DNA of 40,785 bases from UBA1740 sp045587025 (GCA_045587025.1 JAZNBK010000013.1:1-40785), one strand, 5' to 3'; shown: positions 23,467-31,441, numbered from the stretch's first letter. Program-made: numbers and translations. The notes: generated from the letters alone by a model not told the origin.

Positions 23467-24688
23467 CGTAAAAAGTGTAGCTATTATAGGCGGAGGCGCT
23501 GCGGGAATGATGGCAGGGGGTACCGCGCTTCTGCACGGAGCAAAGGTTACTATCTTCGAAAAGAACGCCATTTTGGGAAAAAAGCTTCTCATAACGGGCA
23601 AGGGCAGATGTAACGTAACGAACAATTGCTCGCAAAGCGACTTTATGACAAATATTACGAAAAACCCGAGATTTATGTATACTGCCCTCTCGGAATTTGA
23701 TTCATATTCAACGATGTCTTTCTTTGAGAATTTAGGCGTTCCGTTAAAGACGGAACGAGGAAACAGAGTTTTCCCTGTTTCAGACCGTTCTGCCGATATC
23801 GTTGACGCCTTAAAGAAATATATCGATGGCGCAGACATAATTCGTGAAAAGGTAACCTCGCTTATCGCTGAGGACGGAAGGATAGTCGGTGTTAAAACCA
23901 ACAGAAGTTACTTCTTCGACGCAGTTATTCTGGCGACAGGCGGAATGTCCTATCCGCAAACCGGTTCTGACGGCTTCGGCTATAAATTAGCCAAGGATTT
24001 GGGGCATACGATAACCCACATTTCGCCATCGCTCGTCCCTATAGAGATAAAGGGTACGCTATGCCAACGTATGCAGGGCTTATCGCTCAGAAACGTCGGA
24101 CTTAGTGTAATAAACAAAGAAAACGGCAAGGTAATATATACCGACTTTGGTGAAATGCTTTTCACGCACTTCGGCGTTAGCGGACCTATGATTTTGAGTG
24201 CTTCCTCACACATCAAGGGAGTTTCGCTCGACAACCTGAAGCTCAAGATAGATATGAAGCCGGCGCTCGACGAAAAGCAGTTGGACGCTCGGTTGCTTTC
24301 CGACTTTGAAAAGTATTCAAACCGAGATTTTGCAAACTCGCTTTCAGACCTTTTGCCGTCTAAAATGATAGACGTTTTTATAGAGCTTACGGGAATTGAG
24401 CCAACGAAAAAGGTTAATTCCATTACGAAAGCCGAGAGGCAAAAAATTCTTTCGCTGCTTAAGGGCTTGGAATTTGAAATCAAGGGCTTTCGCCCAATAA
24501 GCGAAGCTATTATAACCTCGGGCGGCGTGGACGTAAAAGAGGTTTCTCCAAAAACTATGATGTCCAAGCTTGTTTACGGTCTGTATTTCGCGGGAGAAAT
24601 TCTCGATTTGGACGCATATACGGGTGGCTATAATCTTCAAATAGCATTTTCAACCGCTTATTTAGCGGGAAAAAATTCAGCAGAATAA
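23453..24688 (+). CDS. BaiN/HI0933-family NAD(P)/FAD-dependent oxidoreductase
   Basis: A 411-residue flavoprotein. The dinucleotide motif IIGGGAAGMMAGGTALLHGA (residues 11-30) is followed by LGKKLLITGKGRCNVTN, a signature of the HI0933 family, annotated as aminoacetone oxidase-like or BaiN flavoproteins. The late VDVKEVSPKTMMSKLVYGLYFAGEILDLDAYTGGYNLQIAFSTA stretch is the second FAD contact. The activity is not settled; BaiN of Clostridium scindens reduces bile-acid intermediates, but the family is widespread in bacteria without that pathway. It overlaps the RpiR gene by 14 bases and precedes cmk::plsC by 16. In Clostridia the order flavoprotein, cmk, plsC, ispH/rpsA is common, so the context is vertical. 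Confidence 0.9.
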   Translation: MQSNNVKSVAIIGGGAAGMMAGGTALLHGAKVTIFEKNAILGKKLLITGKGRCNVTNNCSQSDFMTNITKNPRFMYTALSEFDSYSTMSFFENLGVPLKTERGNRVFPVSDRSADIVDALKKYIDGADIIREKVTSLIAEDGRIVGVKTNRSYFFDAVILATGGMSYPQTGSDGFGYKLAKDLGHTITHISPSLVPIEIKGTLCQRMQGLSLRNVGLSVINKENGKVIYTDFGEMLFTHFGVSGPMILSASSHIKGVSLDNLKLKIDMKPALDEKQLDARLLSDFEKYSNRDFANSLSDLLPSKMIDVFIELTGIEPTKKVNSITKAERQKILSLLKGLEFEIKGFRPISEAIITSGGVDVKEVSPKTMMSKLVYGLYFAGEILDLDAYTGGYNLQIAFSTAYLAGKNSAE

Positions 24689-24704
24689 CAGAAAGGTATA
24701 TATT

Positions 24705-26024
24705 ATGTTTAAAATCGCAGTTGACGGGCCAAGCGGCGCAGGAAAAAGCAGTCTTGCAAAGGCAATAGCCAAAAAAATGAATATCGTCTACGTAGACACG
24801 GGAGCGCTCTACCGTTCCATCGGTTTATATATACAAAGAAAGGGCATCAGTCCTGACGATACTAGCTCGGTTATCGAGCAGTTGCCTGACATTTCGCTCG
24901 ATTTGCGCTTTGCGGACGGAGAGCAGCACGTTATGCTCTGCGGCGAGGACGTGAACGGATTTATCAGAACCCCTGAAATTTCCATGTACGCTTCTAAGGT
25001 CTCGGCAATTCCCGAGGTGCGCTCCTTCCTTTTAGATACCCAGCGTTCTATCGGAGAATCGAATAACGTTATCATGGACGGCAGAGATATCGGCACCGTT
25101 ATATTTCCGAACGCAGACGTTAAGATATTTTTAACCGCGTCGCTTGAAGCGCGCGCAAAAAGAAGATTTGAAGAACTGACGGCTAAGGGTATCGAAACGA
25201 CCTTTGAGGACGTATTTAACGATATGCAGACGCGCGACGAAAACGACAGCACGAGAAGCGTTGCTCCCGCCGTCGCCGCAGCGGACGCTATTTTGCTCGA
25301 CAATTCCGACCTAAACGTTGAGCAAACCATAGACGAGGCGATAAGAATTATAAATAACGCTCTGTTTAAGACGACCGAGCAAACTCGCTTCTACACTAAT
25401 TTTTACAACTTTTTTTCGAGGATTTTTAAGTTTTTTCTGCACACCAAGGTAACAGGCGTTGAAAACGTGCCCGAATATAACGGCTGTGTCGTATGCGCAA
25501 ATCACGTTTCCCTTCTTGACGTCCTTGCCATCTCCGCCTGCTTCCCGAGGAACAGACGGCTGCGTTATATGGCGAAGGCAGAGCTATACAAAATCCCCGT
25601 GCTTCGCTCTCTCATTACCGCTTTGGGCGCTTGCAAGCTCGACAGAGGCGGAAGCGACATAGGCGCGATTAAAAAGGCAATAGAGCTTGTAAAGGCAGGC
25701 GAGCTTGTGGCGATATTCCCTCAGGGCACGAGATGCAAGGGAAAAAATCCGGCAGACACGAAAATCAAAAACGGCGCAGGTATGATTGCCTATTATTCAA
25801 AGGCGCCCATGCTCCCCGTTTGTATAAAGACCAAAAAACAAAAATACGCTCTTTTCCGCACGGTAAATATAATTATCGGAAAGCCCATAGGTTATGATGA
25901 ATTTAGTTTCACAAAGGGCGGAAACGAGGAATACAAAAACGCTACCGAAAAGGTATTTGCTGAAATTTGCCGCTTAGGTGATTTTACTCGGGATAATTCC
26001 AATTCGCCGTGCGAGGAAAATTGA
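24705..26024 (+). CDS. cmk-plsC: Fusion of cytidylate kinase and 1-acyl-glycerol-3-phosphate acyltransferase
   Basis: A 439-residue protein with two complete enzymes. Residues 1-220 are cytidylate kinase, converting CMP/dCMP to CDP/dCDP: the P-loop is GPSGAGKSS (8-16), with YVDTGALYRS (29-38) and MDGRDIGT (124-131) for CMP binding. Residues about 228-435 are a PlsC acyltransferase of phosphatidic acid synthesis: motif NHVSLLD (266-272), KLDRGG (311-316), and FPQGTR (338-343). The last usually reads FPEGTR, so the conserved glutamate is glutamine here. A short hydrophobic region (234-245) may anchor the second half in the membrane. The frame is uninterrupted. AGAAAGG lies upstream. In most Clostridia the two are separate neighbours. 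Its stop overlaps the ispH start by one base. Confidence 0.95.
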   Translation: MFKIAVDGPSGAGKSSLAKAIAKKMNIVYVDTGALYRSIGLYIQRKGISPDDTSSVIEQLPDISLDLRFADGEQHVMLCGEDVNGFIRTPEISMYASKVSAIPEVRSFLLDTQRSIGESNNVIMDGRDIGTVIFPNADVKIFLTASLEARAKRRFEELTAKGIETTFEDVFNDMQTRDENDSTRSVAPAVAAADAILLDNSDLNVEQTIDEAIRIINNALFKTTEQTRFYTNFYNFFSRIFKFFLHTKVTGVENVPEYNGCVVCANHVSLLDVLAISACFPRNRRLRYMAKAELYKIPVLRSLITALGACKLDRGGSDIGAIKKAIELVKAGELVAIFPQGTRCKGKNPADTKIKNGAGMIAYYSKAPMLPVCIKTKKQKYALFRTVNIIIGKPIGYDEFSFTKGGNEEYKNATEKVFAEICRLGDFTRDNSNSPCEEN

Positions 26025-28099
26025 TGAGCATTACGATAGCAAAAAACGCGGGCTTCTGCTTTGGCGTTAAGAGAGCCACCGACTACGTCGAAGCTCTCGT
26101 CAAGGAAAGAGATGAAAACACCGAAATTTATACGCTCGGTAATCTCATTCATAACGATACTTATATAAAGTCGCTCGAAGAATGCGGCGTGTTTTCTATT
26201 AGCGTAGAGGACGCTATACAAAGGGCAAAAAATATTCAGGAAAACAAAAAAATCTATATCTTAATCAGAACGCACGGAATTCAAAAGCAGAGCGAAGAAG
26301 CGCTGCGGGAAATCGAGGCGCAAAATCCTAACCTGAAAATTATAGATATGACCTGCCCTTTTGTAAAGCGAATACACAAAATTGCAGACGAAAATACCTC
26401 AAGCGACACCCACTTTATACTTTTGGGATCGGAAAATCATCCCGAGGTGCAAGGAATTTTGAGCTACGTTTCGGGCGAGCGACACACGTTTGCCACTGAG
26501 GAGGAGCTCGAAAAGCTGATTAATTCCGACATTTTATCCCAAAAAAAGATAATTTTAGCTTCTCAAACGACACAAAGTTTAAATTTGTGGAAAAAAAGTC
26601 AAAAAAAATTCGAAAAACTATATACAAATGCGATTTTTTTTGATACAATATGCAGTGTGACTGAAAACAGACAGAACGAAGCCCTCGAGCTTTCTAAAAA
26701 TTCCGATGCGGTCATCGTTATCGGAGGTAGGACAAGCTCGAATACGCGAAAGCTCTACGAGCTTTGCAGCAGCTACTGTCCTAATACAAAATGGATAGAG
26801 ACGGCGAGTGATATCTGCTTATCAGATTACAACAACTGCTATAAAATAGCAATAACCGCAGGGGCTTCAACCCCTAACGGTATAATAATGGAGGTTTTTA
26901 AAAAAATGAACGGCGAAAATTTTGAACAAATGTTGGAGGACTCACTCAAAACTTTACATACAGGGGAAACAGTGCACGGTATCGTAACAGCGATTTCAAA
27001 CAATGAAATCTACGTTGACCTCGGTACCAAGGTTACAGGCGTAATTCCGCGCGAGCAGATTACCGACGATAATTCAGCTGACCTGCATAAGATGTTTACG
27101 ATAGGCAGTGAAATTACTGCTTTCGTTATCAGAGTTGAGGACGGAAAAGGAACTGCTACTCTTTCGAAGAAGAGAGTAGACGCAGACAAGAACTGGATCG
27201 ACTTGTGCGAGAAGTACAAGGAGGGCGTTGTTCTCGAAGGCAAAATCACAAAGGCAATTAAGGGCGGCGTGCTCATTTCTATCGACGGAAATGAAGTTTT
27301 CATTCCCGCATCTCAGAGCGGTCTTGCAAAGGACGCTGATCTTTCCGTGCTTGTTGGCACAACACAGCGCGTTAAACTTTTGGACGTTGACGAGCGCCAT
27401 AAGAAAGCTATCGCTTCTATCCGCGTTATTCTTAACGAGGAGCGCAAGGTTAAGGAAGCAGAAGCTTGGGCAGGCGTTGAGGTAGGCAAGCACTATATGG
27501 GTACCGTTAAGTCATTCGTTCCCTACGGCGCATTTATTGACCTCGGCGGCATTGACGGTATGGTTCACAACAGCGAGCTTTCCTGGAAGCGTATCAAGCA
27601 TCCTTCACAGGTCCTTGAACTCGGTCAGGTGATTGACGTATTCGTTAAGGAATTCGACGCAGAAAAGAAGCGCATTTCTCTCGGCTACAAGACGCAGGAA
27701 ATGGATAGCTGGTATCAGTTCACCCAGAAGTATAGCGTAAACGACGTAGTTAAGGCAAAGATAGTAAACATCATGCCCTTCGGCGCTTTCGCTGAGGTTT
27801 ACGAGAACGTAGACGGTCTTATTCATATTTCAAAAATTTCTCACGACAGAATTGAAAATCCGAAGGATGTGCTTTCTATCGGTCAAGAGGTCGACGTTAT
27901 GATTACAGAAATCGACGACGAAAACCGCAAGCTCAGTCTTTCTATGAAGGCATTGATTGAGGACACGAAGAAGATCGAGGAAATGGCTCGCAGAGAAGCT
28001 GAAAAAGCCGAGAAGCTCGCAGCAGAAAAGGCAGCGGCTGAAGAAAGAGCTCAATTGGAAGCTGAAATGGCTCCTTACATTGTAAAGGTTATCGACTAA
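26024..28099 (+). CDS. ispH-rpsA: Fusion of IspH (HMBPP reductase) and ribosomal protein S1-like domains
   Basis: A 691-residue fusion. Residues 1-290 are IspH, the last enzyme of the MEP isoprenoid pathway, with the three cluster cysteines C12 (GFCFGVKRA), C111 (DMTCPFVKR) and C210 (DTICSVTE) and the active-site H43, H84 and H139/E141 (ENHPEV). Residues about 313-660 hold four S1 RNA-binding domains (starting near GETVHGIV, GVVLEGKI, GKHYMGTV and NDVVKAKI). A charged, lysine- and glutamate-rich tail follows. An earlier GTG at 26009 is rejected: the ATG at 26024 overlaps the previous stop (TGATG) and has GAGG 8 bases upstream. This fusion is known in Clostridia. A strong terminator follows. 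Codon use becomes cleaner in the S1 half, as expected for a translation protein. Confidence 0.96.
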   Translation: MSITIAKNAGFCFGVKRATDYVEALVKERDENTEIYTLGNLIHNDTYIKSLEECGVFSISVEDAIQRAKNIQENKKIYILIRTHGIQKQSEEALREIEAQNPNLKIIDMTCPFVKRIHKIADENTSSDTHFILLGSENHPEVQGILSYVSGERHTFATEEELEKLINSDILSQKKIILASQTTQSLNLWKKSQKKFEKLYTNAIFFDTICSVTENRQNEALELSKNSDAVIVIGGRTSSNTRKLYELCSSYCPNTKWIETASDICLSDYNNCYKIAITAGASTPNGIIMEVFKKMNGENFEQMLEDSLKTLHTGETVHGIVTAISNNEIYVDLGTKVTGVIPREQITDDNSADLHKMFTIGSEITAFVIRVEDGKGTATLSKKRVDADKNWIDLCEKYKEGVVLEGKITKAIKGGVLISIDGNEVFIPASQSGLAKDADLSVLVGTTQRVKLLDVDERHKKAIASIRVILNEERKVKEAEAWAGVEVGKHYMGTVKSFVPYGAFIDLGGIDGMVHNSELSWKRIKHPSQVLELGQVIDVFVKEFDAEKKRISLGYKTQEMDSWYQFTQKYSVNDVVKAKIVNIMPFGAFAEVYENVDGLIHISKISHDRIENPKDVLSIGQEVDVMITEIDDENRKLSLSMKALIEDTKKIEEMARREAEKAEKLAAEKAAAEERAQLEAEMAPYIVKVID

Positions 28100-28114
28100 T
28101 TATCAAAAAAACGT

Positions 28115-28143
28115 CAGGGCAGAGTTTTCTCTGCCCTGTTTTT
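28115..28143 (+). terminator. terminator after ispH-rpsA
   Basis: CAGGGCAGAG (28115-28124) and CTCTGCCCTG (28129-28138) form 10 perfect pairs with a TTTT loop, followed by TTTTT. Confidence 0.93.
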
Positions 28144-28151
28144 CTATATAA

Positions 28152-28185
28152 AGAAAATTGCGCGCCCACTTTAAAACGGGCGCGC
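28152..28185 (-). terminator. terminator after glyA
   Basis: GCGCGCCC (28160-28167) and GGGCGCGC (28178-28185) form 8 GC-rich pairs; on the minus strand AATTTTCTTT follows. It sits 9 bases beyond the glyA stop and faces the ispH-rpsA terminator. Confidence 0.82.
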
Positions 28186-28194
28186 TAACGTTTA

Positions 28195-29433
28195 TTAGTT
28201 GTAAATCGGATATTTCTCGCACAAAGCGATAACTTCGCTTCTTACTCTGTCACGGTTGCCCTCAAAGTCGGCGGCAATTTCTCTTATCCATTTCGCTATC
28301 TGACGCATCTCATCTTCCTTGAAGCCCCTTGTCGTTACGGCAGGAGTTCCAACACGGATACCGCTCGTAACAAACGGACTTTCGGGATCGTCGGGAATTG
28401 CGTTCTTATTAACCGTAATGTGTACCTCGTCGAGCTTCTTTTCAAGATCCTTTCCCGTTATGTTAAAGGGTCTCAAATCAATTAAGCTCAAATGGTTGTC
28501 CGTTCCGCCCGAAACGACGCGGAAGCCCTCTTTTATAAGCGCCTCGCAGAATGCCTTCGAGTTCTTAACGATCTGCGTCTGATATTCTTTAAATTCATCT
28601 GTAAGAGCTTCGCCAAAAGCGACTGCCTTCGCGGAAATTATGTGCATAAGAGGTCCGCCCTGTGTGCCGGGGAATATCGCTTTATCTATCTGCTTAGCGT
28701 ACTTCTCCTTGCACAAGATAAGTCCGCCTCTCGGACCGCGCAAGGTCTTATGCGTGGTGGTAGTAACAACGTCTGCATAAGGAACGGGGTTCGGATGCAG
28801 TCCTGCGGCAACAAGACCTGCGATATGCGCCATATCTACCATAAGGTATGCGCCGACCTCGTCAGCAATTTCTCTGATTTTTGCGAAATCAATAGTTCTT
28901 GAATAAGCGCTCGCGCCTGCAATAATCATCTTCGGCTTACATTCAAGCGCAATTTTACGCATATCCTCGTAGTCGAGCGTTTCGGTCTCTTTATTTACGC
29001 CGTACGGCACGATGTTGAAGTATTTACCCGAAATGTTTACAGGCGATCCGTGCGAGAGGTGTCCTCCGTGGGCAAGATTAAGTCCCATTACGGTATCACC
29101 GCACTCGAGCAGGGCGAAAAATACGGCGAGGTTTGCGCTCGCGCCGCTATGCGGCTGAACATTCGCGTGCTCAGCACCGAAAAGCTTCTTCGCTCTCTCT
29201 ATCGCTATATTTTCTACAACGTCTACCTTTTCACAGCCGCCATAATATCTTTTACCGGGATAACCCTCAGCGTATTTGTTAGTTAAAACAGAACCCATAG
29301 CGAGCAAAACACCCTTAGAAACGATATTCTCGGAAGCAATAAGCTCGATATTGTGCTGTTGTCTTTCAAGCTCGGCAGAGCAAGCTTCGTAAATCTCTTT
29401 ATCGTAATTCGCCAATTCGTCAAAAAAATTCAT
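28195..29433 (-). CDS. glyA: Serine hydroxymethyltransferase
   Basis: A 412-residue PLP enzyme that interconverts serine and glycine and loads one-carbon units on tetrahydrofolate. The PLP lysine is K229 in TTTTHKTLRGPRGG. SENIVSKGVLLAMGSVLTNKYAEGYPGKRYYGG (about residues 34-66) and the MVDMAHIAGLVAAG segment (198-211) are diagnostic. Length is normal. GGAGG lies 8 bases before the ATG. A consensus promoter is present at 29467-29495 and a GC-rich terminator behind, so it is a single-gene unit. No folate or glycine riboswitch is visible in the 40-base leader. Confidence 0.98.
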   Translation of the reverse strand: MNFFDELANYDKEIYEACSAELERQQHNIELIASENIVSKGVLLAMGSVLTNKYAEGYPGKRYYGGCEKVDVVENIAIERAKKLFGAEHANVQPHSGASANLAVFFALLECGDTVMGLNLAHGGHLSHGSPVNISGKYFNIVPYGVNKETETLDYEDMRKIALECKPKMIIAGASAYSRTIDFAKIREIADEVGAYLMVDMAHIAGLVAAGLHPNPVPYADVVTTTTHKTLRGPRGGLILCKEKYAKQIDKAIFPGTQGGPLMHIISAKAVAFGEALTDEFKEYQTQIVKNSKAFCEALIKEGFRVVSGGTDNHLSLIDLRPFNITGKDLEKKLDEVHITVNKNAIPDDPESPFVTSGIRVGTPAVTTRGFKEDEMRQIAKWIREIAADFEGNRDRVRSEVIALCEKYPIYN

Positions 29434-29466
29434 TTTATGAACCTCCGTTTTTTTCTGTACGCTAAA

Positions 29467-29495
29467 ATAATACCATAATATGCAAAAAAAGTCAA
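29467..29495 (-). promoter_or_regulatory. promoter of glyA
   Basis: On the minus strand TTGACT (29495-29490), 17 bases, TATTAT (29472-29467), about 34 bases before the start codon. Confidence 0.82.
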
Positions 29496-29530
29496 TAGAA
29501 ACGCTATATCTTTTAGAGAAACACTTGGAT

Positions 29531-29550
29531 TTTGAAAATAAATTTTCAAA
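29531..29550. repeat. 20-base palindrome upstream of glyA and tRNA-Arg
   Basis: TTTGAAAAT (29531-29539), AA, ATTTTCAAA (29542-29550) is a perfect dyad located between the divergent glyA and tRNA promoters. It is very AT-rich, so chance cannot be excluded; it could be a regulator site. Confidence 0.4.
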
Positions 29551-29574
29551 GATAATTTTTGCAGGAAAAAGATA

Positions 29575-29603
29575 TTTACAAATTGAACTTTTCGTGCTAT
29601 AAT
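29575..29603 (+). promoter_or_regulatory. promoter of tRNA-Arg
   Basis: TTTACA (29575-29580), 17 bases, TATAAT (29598-29603). The tRNA begins 8 bases after the -10 box, so transcription starts at or next to the mature 5' end. Confidence 0.75.
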
Positions 29604-29611
29604 TACCATAT

Positions 29612-29688
29612 CCGCTTGTAGCTCAGCTGGATAGAGTACCGGATTCCGATTCCGATGGTCGCAGGTTCAACTCCTGTCAAGCGGGCCA
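29612..29688 (+). tRNA. tRNA-Arg (anticodon CCG)
   Basis: The 77 bases fold as a cloverleaf: acceptor CCGCTTG with CAAGCGG, discriminator G and encoded CCA; D arm GCTC/GAGT; anticodon stem CGGA/TCCG with loop TTCCGAT, anticodon CCG at 29646-29648; T arm GCAGG/CCTGT with loop TTCAACT. It would read CGG codons for arginine. Weak points are a C-A mismatch at the top of the anticodon stem, U rather than a purine or C at position 38, and wobble pairs at the ends of the D and T stems. It lies between glyA (divergent) and a strong terminator and is a single tRNA gene. Confidence 0.85.
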
Positions 29689-29721
29689 GAAAAAAGCACT
29701 GCTCTCGCAGTGCTTTTTTCT
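29688..29721 (+). terminator. terminator after tRNA-Arg
   Basis: AGAAAAAAGCACTGC (29688-29702) and GCAGTGCTTTTTTCT (29707-29721) form 15 perfect pairs with a TCTC loop and a built-in run of six T. The first base is the A of the tRNA CCA end. The symmetry lets it act on the minus strand too. Confidence 0.93.
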
Positions 29722-29744
29722 GTTATAATTGCCTGTCGGCAAGA

Positions 29745-29855
29745 TATGAGCGATGAGATGCTACGCATCGTTATGATTGGCTACGCCAAGTTTAAGATCA
29801 GAAAGACAAACATAACGTTCGCTCAAGCGAACTAATAACGCGCAAGGCGCTCATA
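29745..29855. repeat. compact multi-hairpin element of unknown type
   Basis: The stretch is bounded by TATGAGCG (29745-29752) and its perfect complement CGCTCATA (29848-29855). Inside are GATGC-TAC-GCATC (29757-29769), CGTTATG (29769-29775) pairing with CATAACG (29811-29817), TTGGC-TAC-GCCAA (29777-29789) within that stem, GTTCGC-TCAA-GCGAAC (29817-29832), and GCGC-AAG-GCGC (29840-29850). Some arms overlap, so not all can form at once. There is no convincing start codon with ribosome binding site. It looks like a mobile or dispersed structured repeat, or a small RNA, placed between a tRNA and a hypothetical gene. The flanks 29722-29744 and 29856-29891 hold nothing I recognise. Confidence 0.6.
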
Positions 29856-29891
29856 GCTCTAAACCTTTAACAGGGTTCACAACCGTCGTCT

Positions 29892-30545
29892 TTAATATAC
29901 GTAAAATACCGATGTGGATTTTGAAAGAAATTTTCTTCTTACCTCAAAAAAATAATGCTCGTATAGCACGATTATATTGTCGCCTGCCTTTTCGCAATTC
30001 AGAAAAAGTGGGCGTTTTTCTTCAAAAATTTTTATCGGTCTTGGTATGATTACTATTACAGTATAGCTCTTCGAAAGCTCCTTTAAATGCTCGCAGAAAA
30101 AGCGAGAAAAGCCCTGCCTGCGAAAGAAAACCAAAACCCTTTTATTCTCTATAAGGCGAGAAATTTTAACGTTTTCATATTTTGCATTTATCCGAGCAAA
30201 GAACGCCAAAATAAATAGGAGCATTAAAGCGACGGGGAAAATTATCAGAGCGATAAGAAGCAAAATCAGGAGCAGTGCGCTCGCCTGAATCCACGCAATA
30301 GCGATAAAAAGCACCTTTAAAATTCTATAAATAAAGAAGAACGGCTTTAAGCGCGAATTGAATTTTTCATACGCCCTATATGAATCGCTTTTTCTCAACA
30401 CTCTAATCAAAAATGAAAAATAGTTCTTCGCCTCGTGCTGTATGAAGCTCTCACTCTGCCGAACGAGCAATTCATCTGCCAACACGCTTTCATTTTTGTA
30501 ATTTTCTTTTCCTTTATTCCTTTTCAAAATCCTTTGATTTGCCAT
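29892..30545 (-). CDS. Hypothetical membrane protein
   Basis: A 217-residue protein that I do not recognise. The first ~65 residues are charged and polar. Two long hydrophobic stretches follow at about residues 69-90 and 92-120 (IFFIYRILKVLF-like, then LLLILLLIALIIFPVALMLLF), forming a membrane hairpin. The C-terminal ~95 residues are soluble and basic (KISRLIENKRVLVFFRRQGF, then YTVIVIIPRPIK), with an alternating strand-like pattern. The ATG at 30545 overlaps the end of the QueG-like gene by 32 bases and has only a weak GAAG upstream; a GTG or TTG about 19-20 codons later is an alternative. Being co-directional and overlapping, it is probably co-transcribed with the QueG-like gene. Function unknown. 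Confidence 0.65.
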   Translation of the reverse strand: MANQRILKRNKGKENYKNESVLADELLVRQSESFIQHEAKNYFSFLIRVLRKSDSYRAYEKFNSRLKPFFFIYRILKVLFIAIAWIQASALLLILLLIALIIFPVALMLLFILAFFARINAKYENVKISRLIENKRVLVFFRRQGFSRFFCEHLKELSKSYTVIVIIPRPIKIFEEKRPLFLNCEKAGDNIIVLYEHYFFEVRRKFLSKSTSVFYVY

Positions 30546-31380
30546 TTCTAACGCTTCTCTTTTCTGTCAAAACGAGATTACGTCTTATGGTATCCCGTTT
30601 TCTCCAAGAATATGCGCGAAGCGAAAACGTCTCGTCGTCCATTTCATCCAAGGTCGCAAGAGTTAGTTCGTCAAGAGTATCGCAATGGAAAAACCGTATC
30701 GGAGTAGTTATAGTATTATTCTTTTTCGCCCTCTCGGTATAAGGACAAACGTCCTGACAGATATCACATCCCCAAACGGTATTATTCTCTATCATAAGCA
30801 TCAGCTGCTCAGGCGAAAGCTCGCCTTTTTTTTGAGTTATATCAGATAGGCAGGCGTTATTATAATCTGAAAGCGCGCCTGTTGGGCAGGCGTTTTTACA
30901 CTTCCCGCATTTAAGGCAATGCTTTATCTCATTGACTCCATTATATCCTAACTCACTCGGCAAAACATCGGTAAAAACCTCGCCTATAAAGACGAAGGAT
31001 GAATACTTTTCATTTATCAAAAGTCCGTTATCGCCTATAACGCCAAGTCCGCATTTTGCGGCGGCATATAGCTCGTTAATGGGTGAATGGTCGGAAAAGC
31101 CATATGAGCTACTATCGGGGCAAAGTTTTTTTAAATGCTCTGTGAGCTTTTCGGTAAGATTTCGCATATACAGATGATAATCCCTTGAAACTGCATATTT
31201 GGATATGTTCTTCCCTTCTGCCGTATAATAAGGCGCTAAAAAGCATATCGCGCTTTTGGGAGAAAACTCTCCCTTCCCACACAAAAGACGTTCTTTTTTT
31301 ATGTAGCATTCCTCGATTGGAAGAACTCCGTAAAATTCTATACCTTCCGAAGCGAAAAATTCTTCTATTTCCCTTATCAT
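30514..31380 (-). CDS. QueG-like double 4Fe-4S protein (epoxyqueuosine reductase family)
   Basis: A 288-residue protein of the QueG family, which reduces epoxyqueuosine to queuosine in tRNA with cobalamin and iron-sulfur clusters. Two ferredoxin-like motifs are visible: C155xxC158xxC161xxxC165P, and C205xxC208xxxC212P. The core DHSPINELYAAAKCGLGVIGDNGLLI (from D97) matches the cobalamin-facing segment but reads IGDNG where genuine QueG usually has IGKNT. The C-terminal HEAT-repeat domain that grips tRNA is absent, as in many short clostridial relatives. A different reductase function is therefore possible. Upstream ribosome binding is weak (AAAGAG). A consensus promoter lies at 31413-31441. 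No other queuosine gene is in the window. Confidence 0.82.
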   Translation of the reverse strand: MIREIEEFFASEGIEFYGVLPIEECYIKKERLLCGKGEFSPKSAICFLAPYYTAEGKNISKYAVSRDYHLYMRNLTEKLTEHLKKLCPDSSSYGFSDHSPINELYAAAKCGLGVIGDNGLLINEKYSSFVFIGEVFTDVLPSELGYNGVNEIKHCLKCGKCKNACPTGALSDYNNACLSDITQKKGELSPEQLMLMIENNTVWGCDICQDVCPYTERAKKNNTITTPIRFFHCDTLDELTLATLDEMDDETFSLRAYSWRKRDTIRRNLVLTEKRSVRNGKSKDFEKE

Positions 31381-31412
31381 ATTTTTCTCTTTTCTCGTTT
31401 TAATCTACAAAC

Positions 31413-31441
31413 AGTATAGCATAAAAATTTTAATTTGGCAA
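31413..31441 (-). promoter_or_regulatory. promoter of the QueG-like gene
   Basis: On the minus strand TTGCCA (31441-31436), 17 bases, TATACT (31418-31413), about 33 bases before the start codon. Confidence 0.75.

Noticed and set aside
24809..25330. Minus-strand frame of 173 residues opposite cmk
   Set aside because: Antisense to conserved cytidylate kinase motifs; serine-rich translation typical of a shadow frame.
29688..29721. Long hairpin after the tRNA considered as an attachment site of an integrated element
   Set aside because: It is a symmetric terminator with built-in T-run; no second copy of the tRNA 3' end is present in the window and no integrase is nearby.
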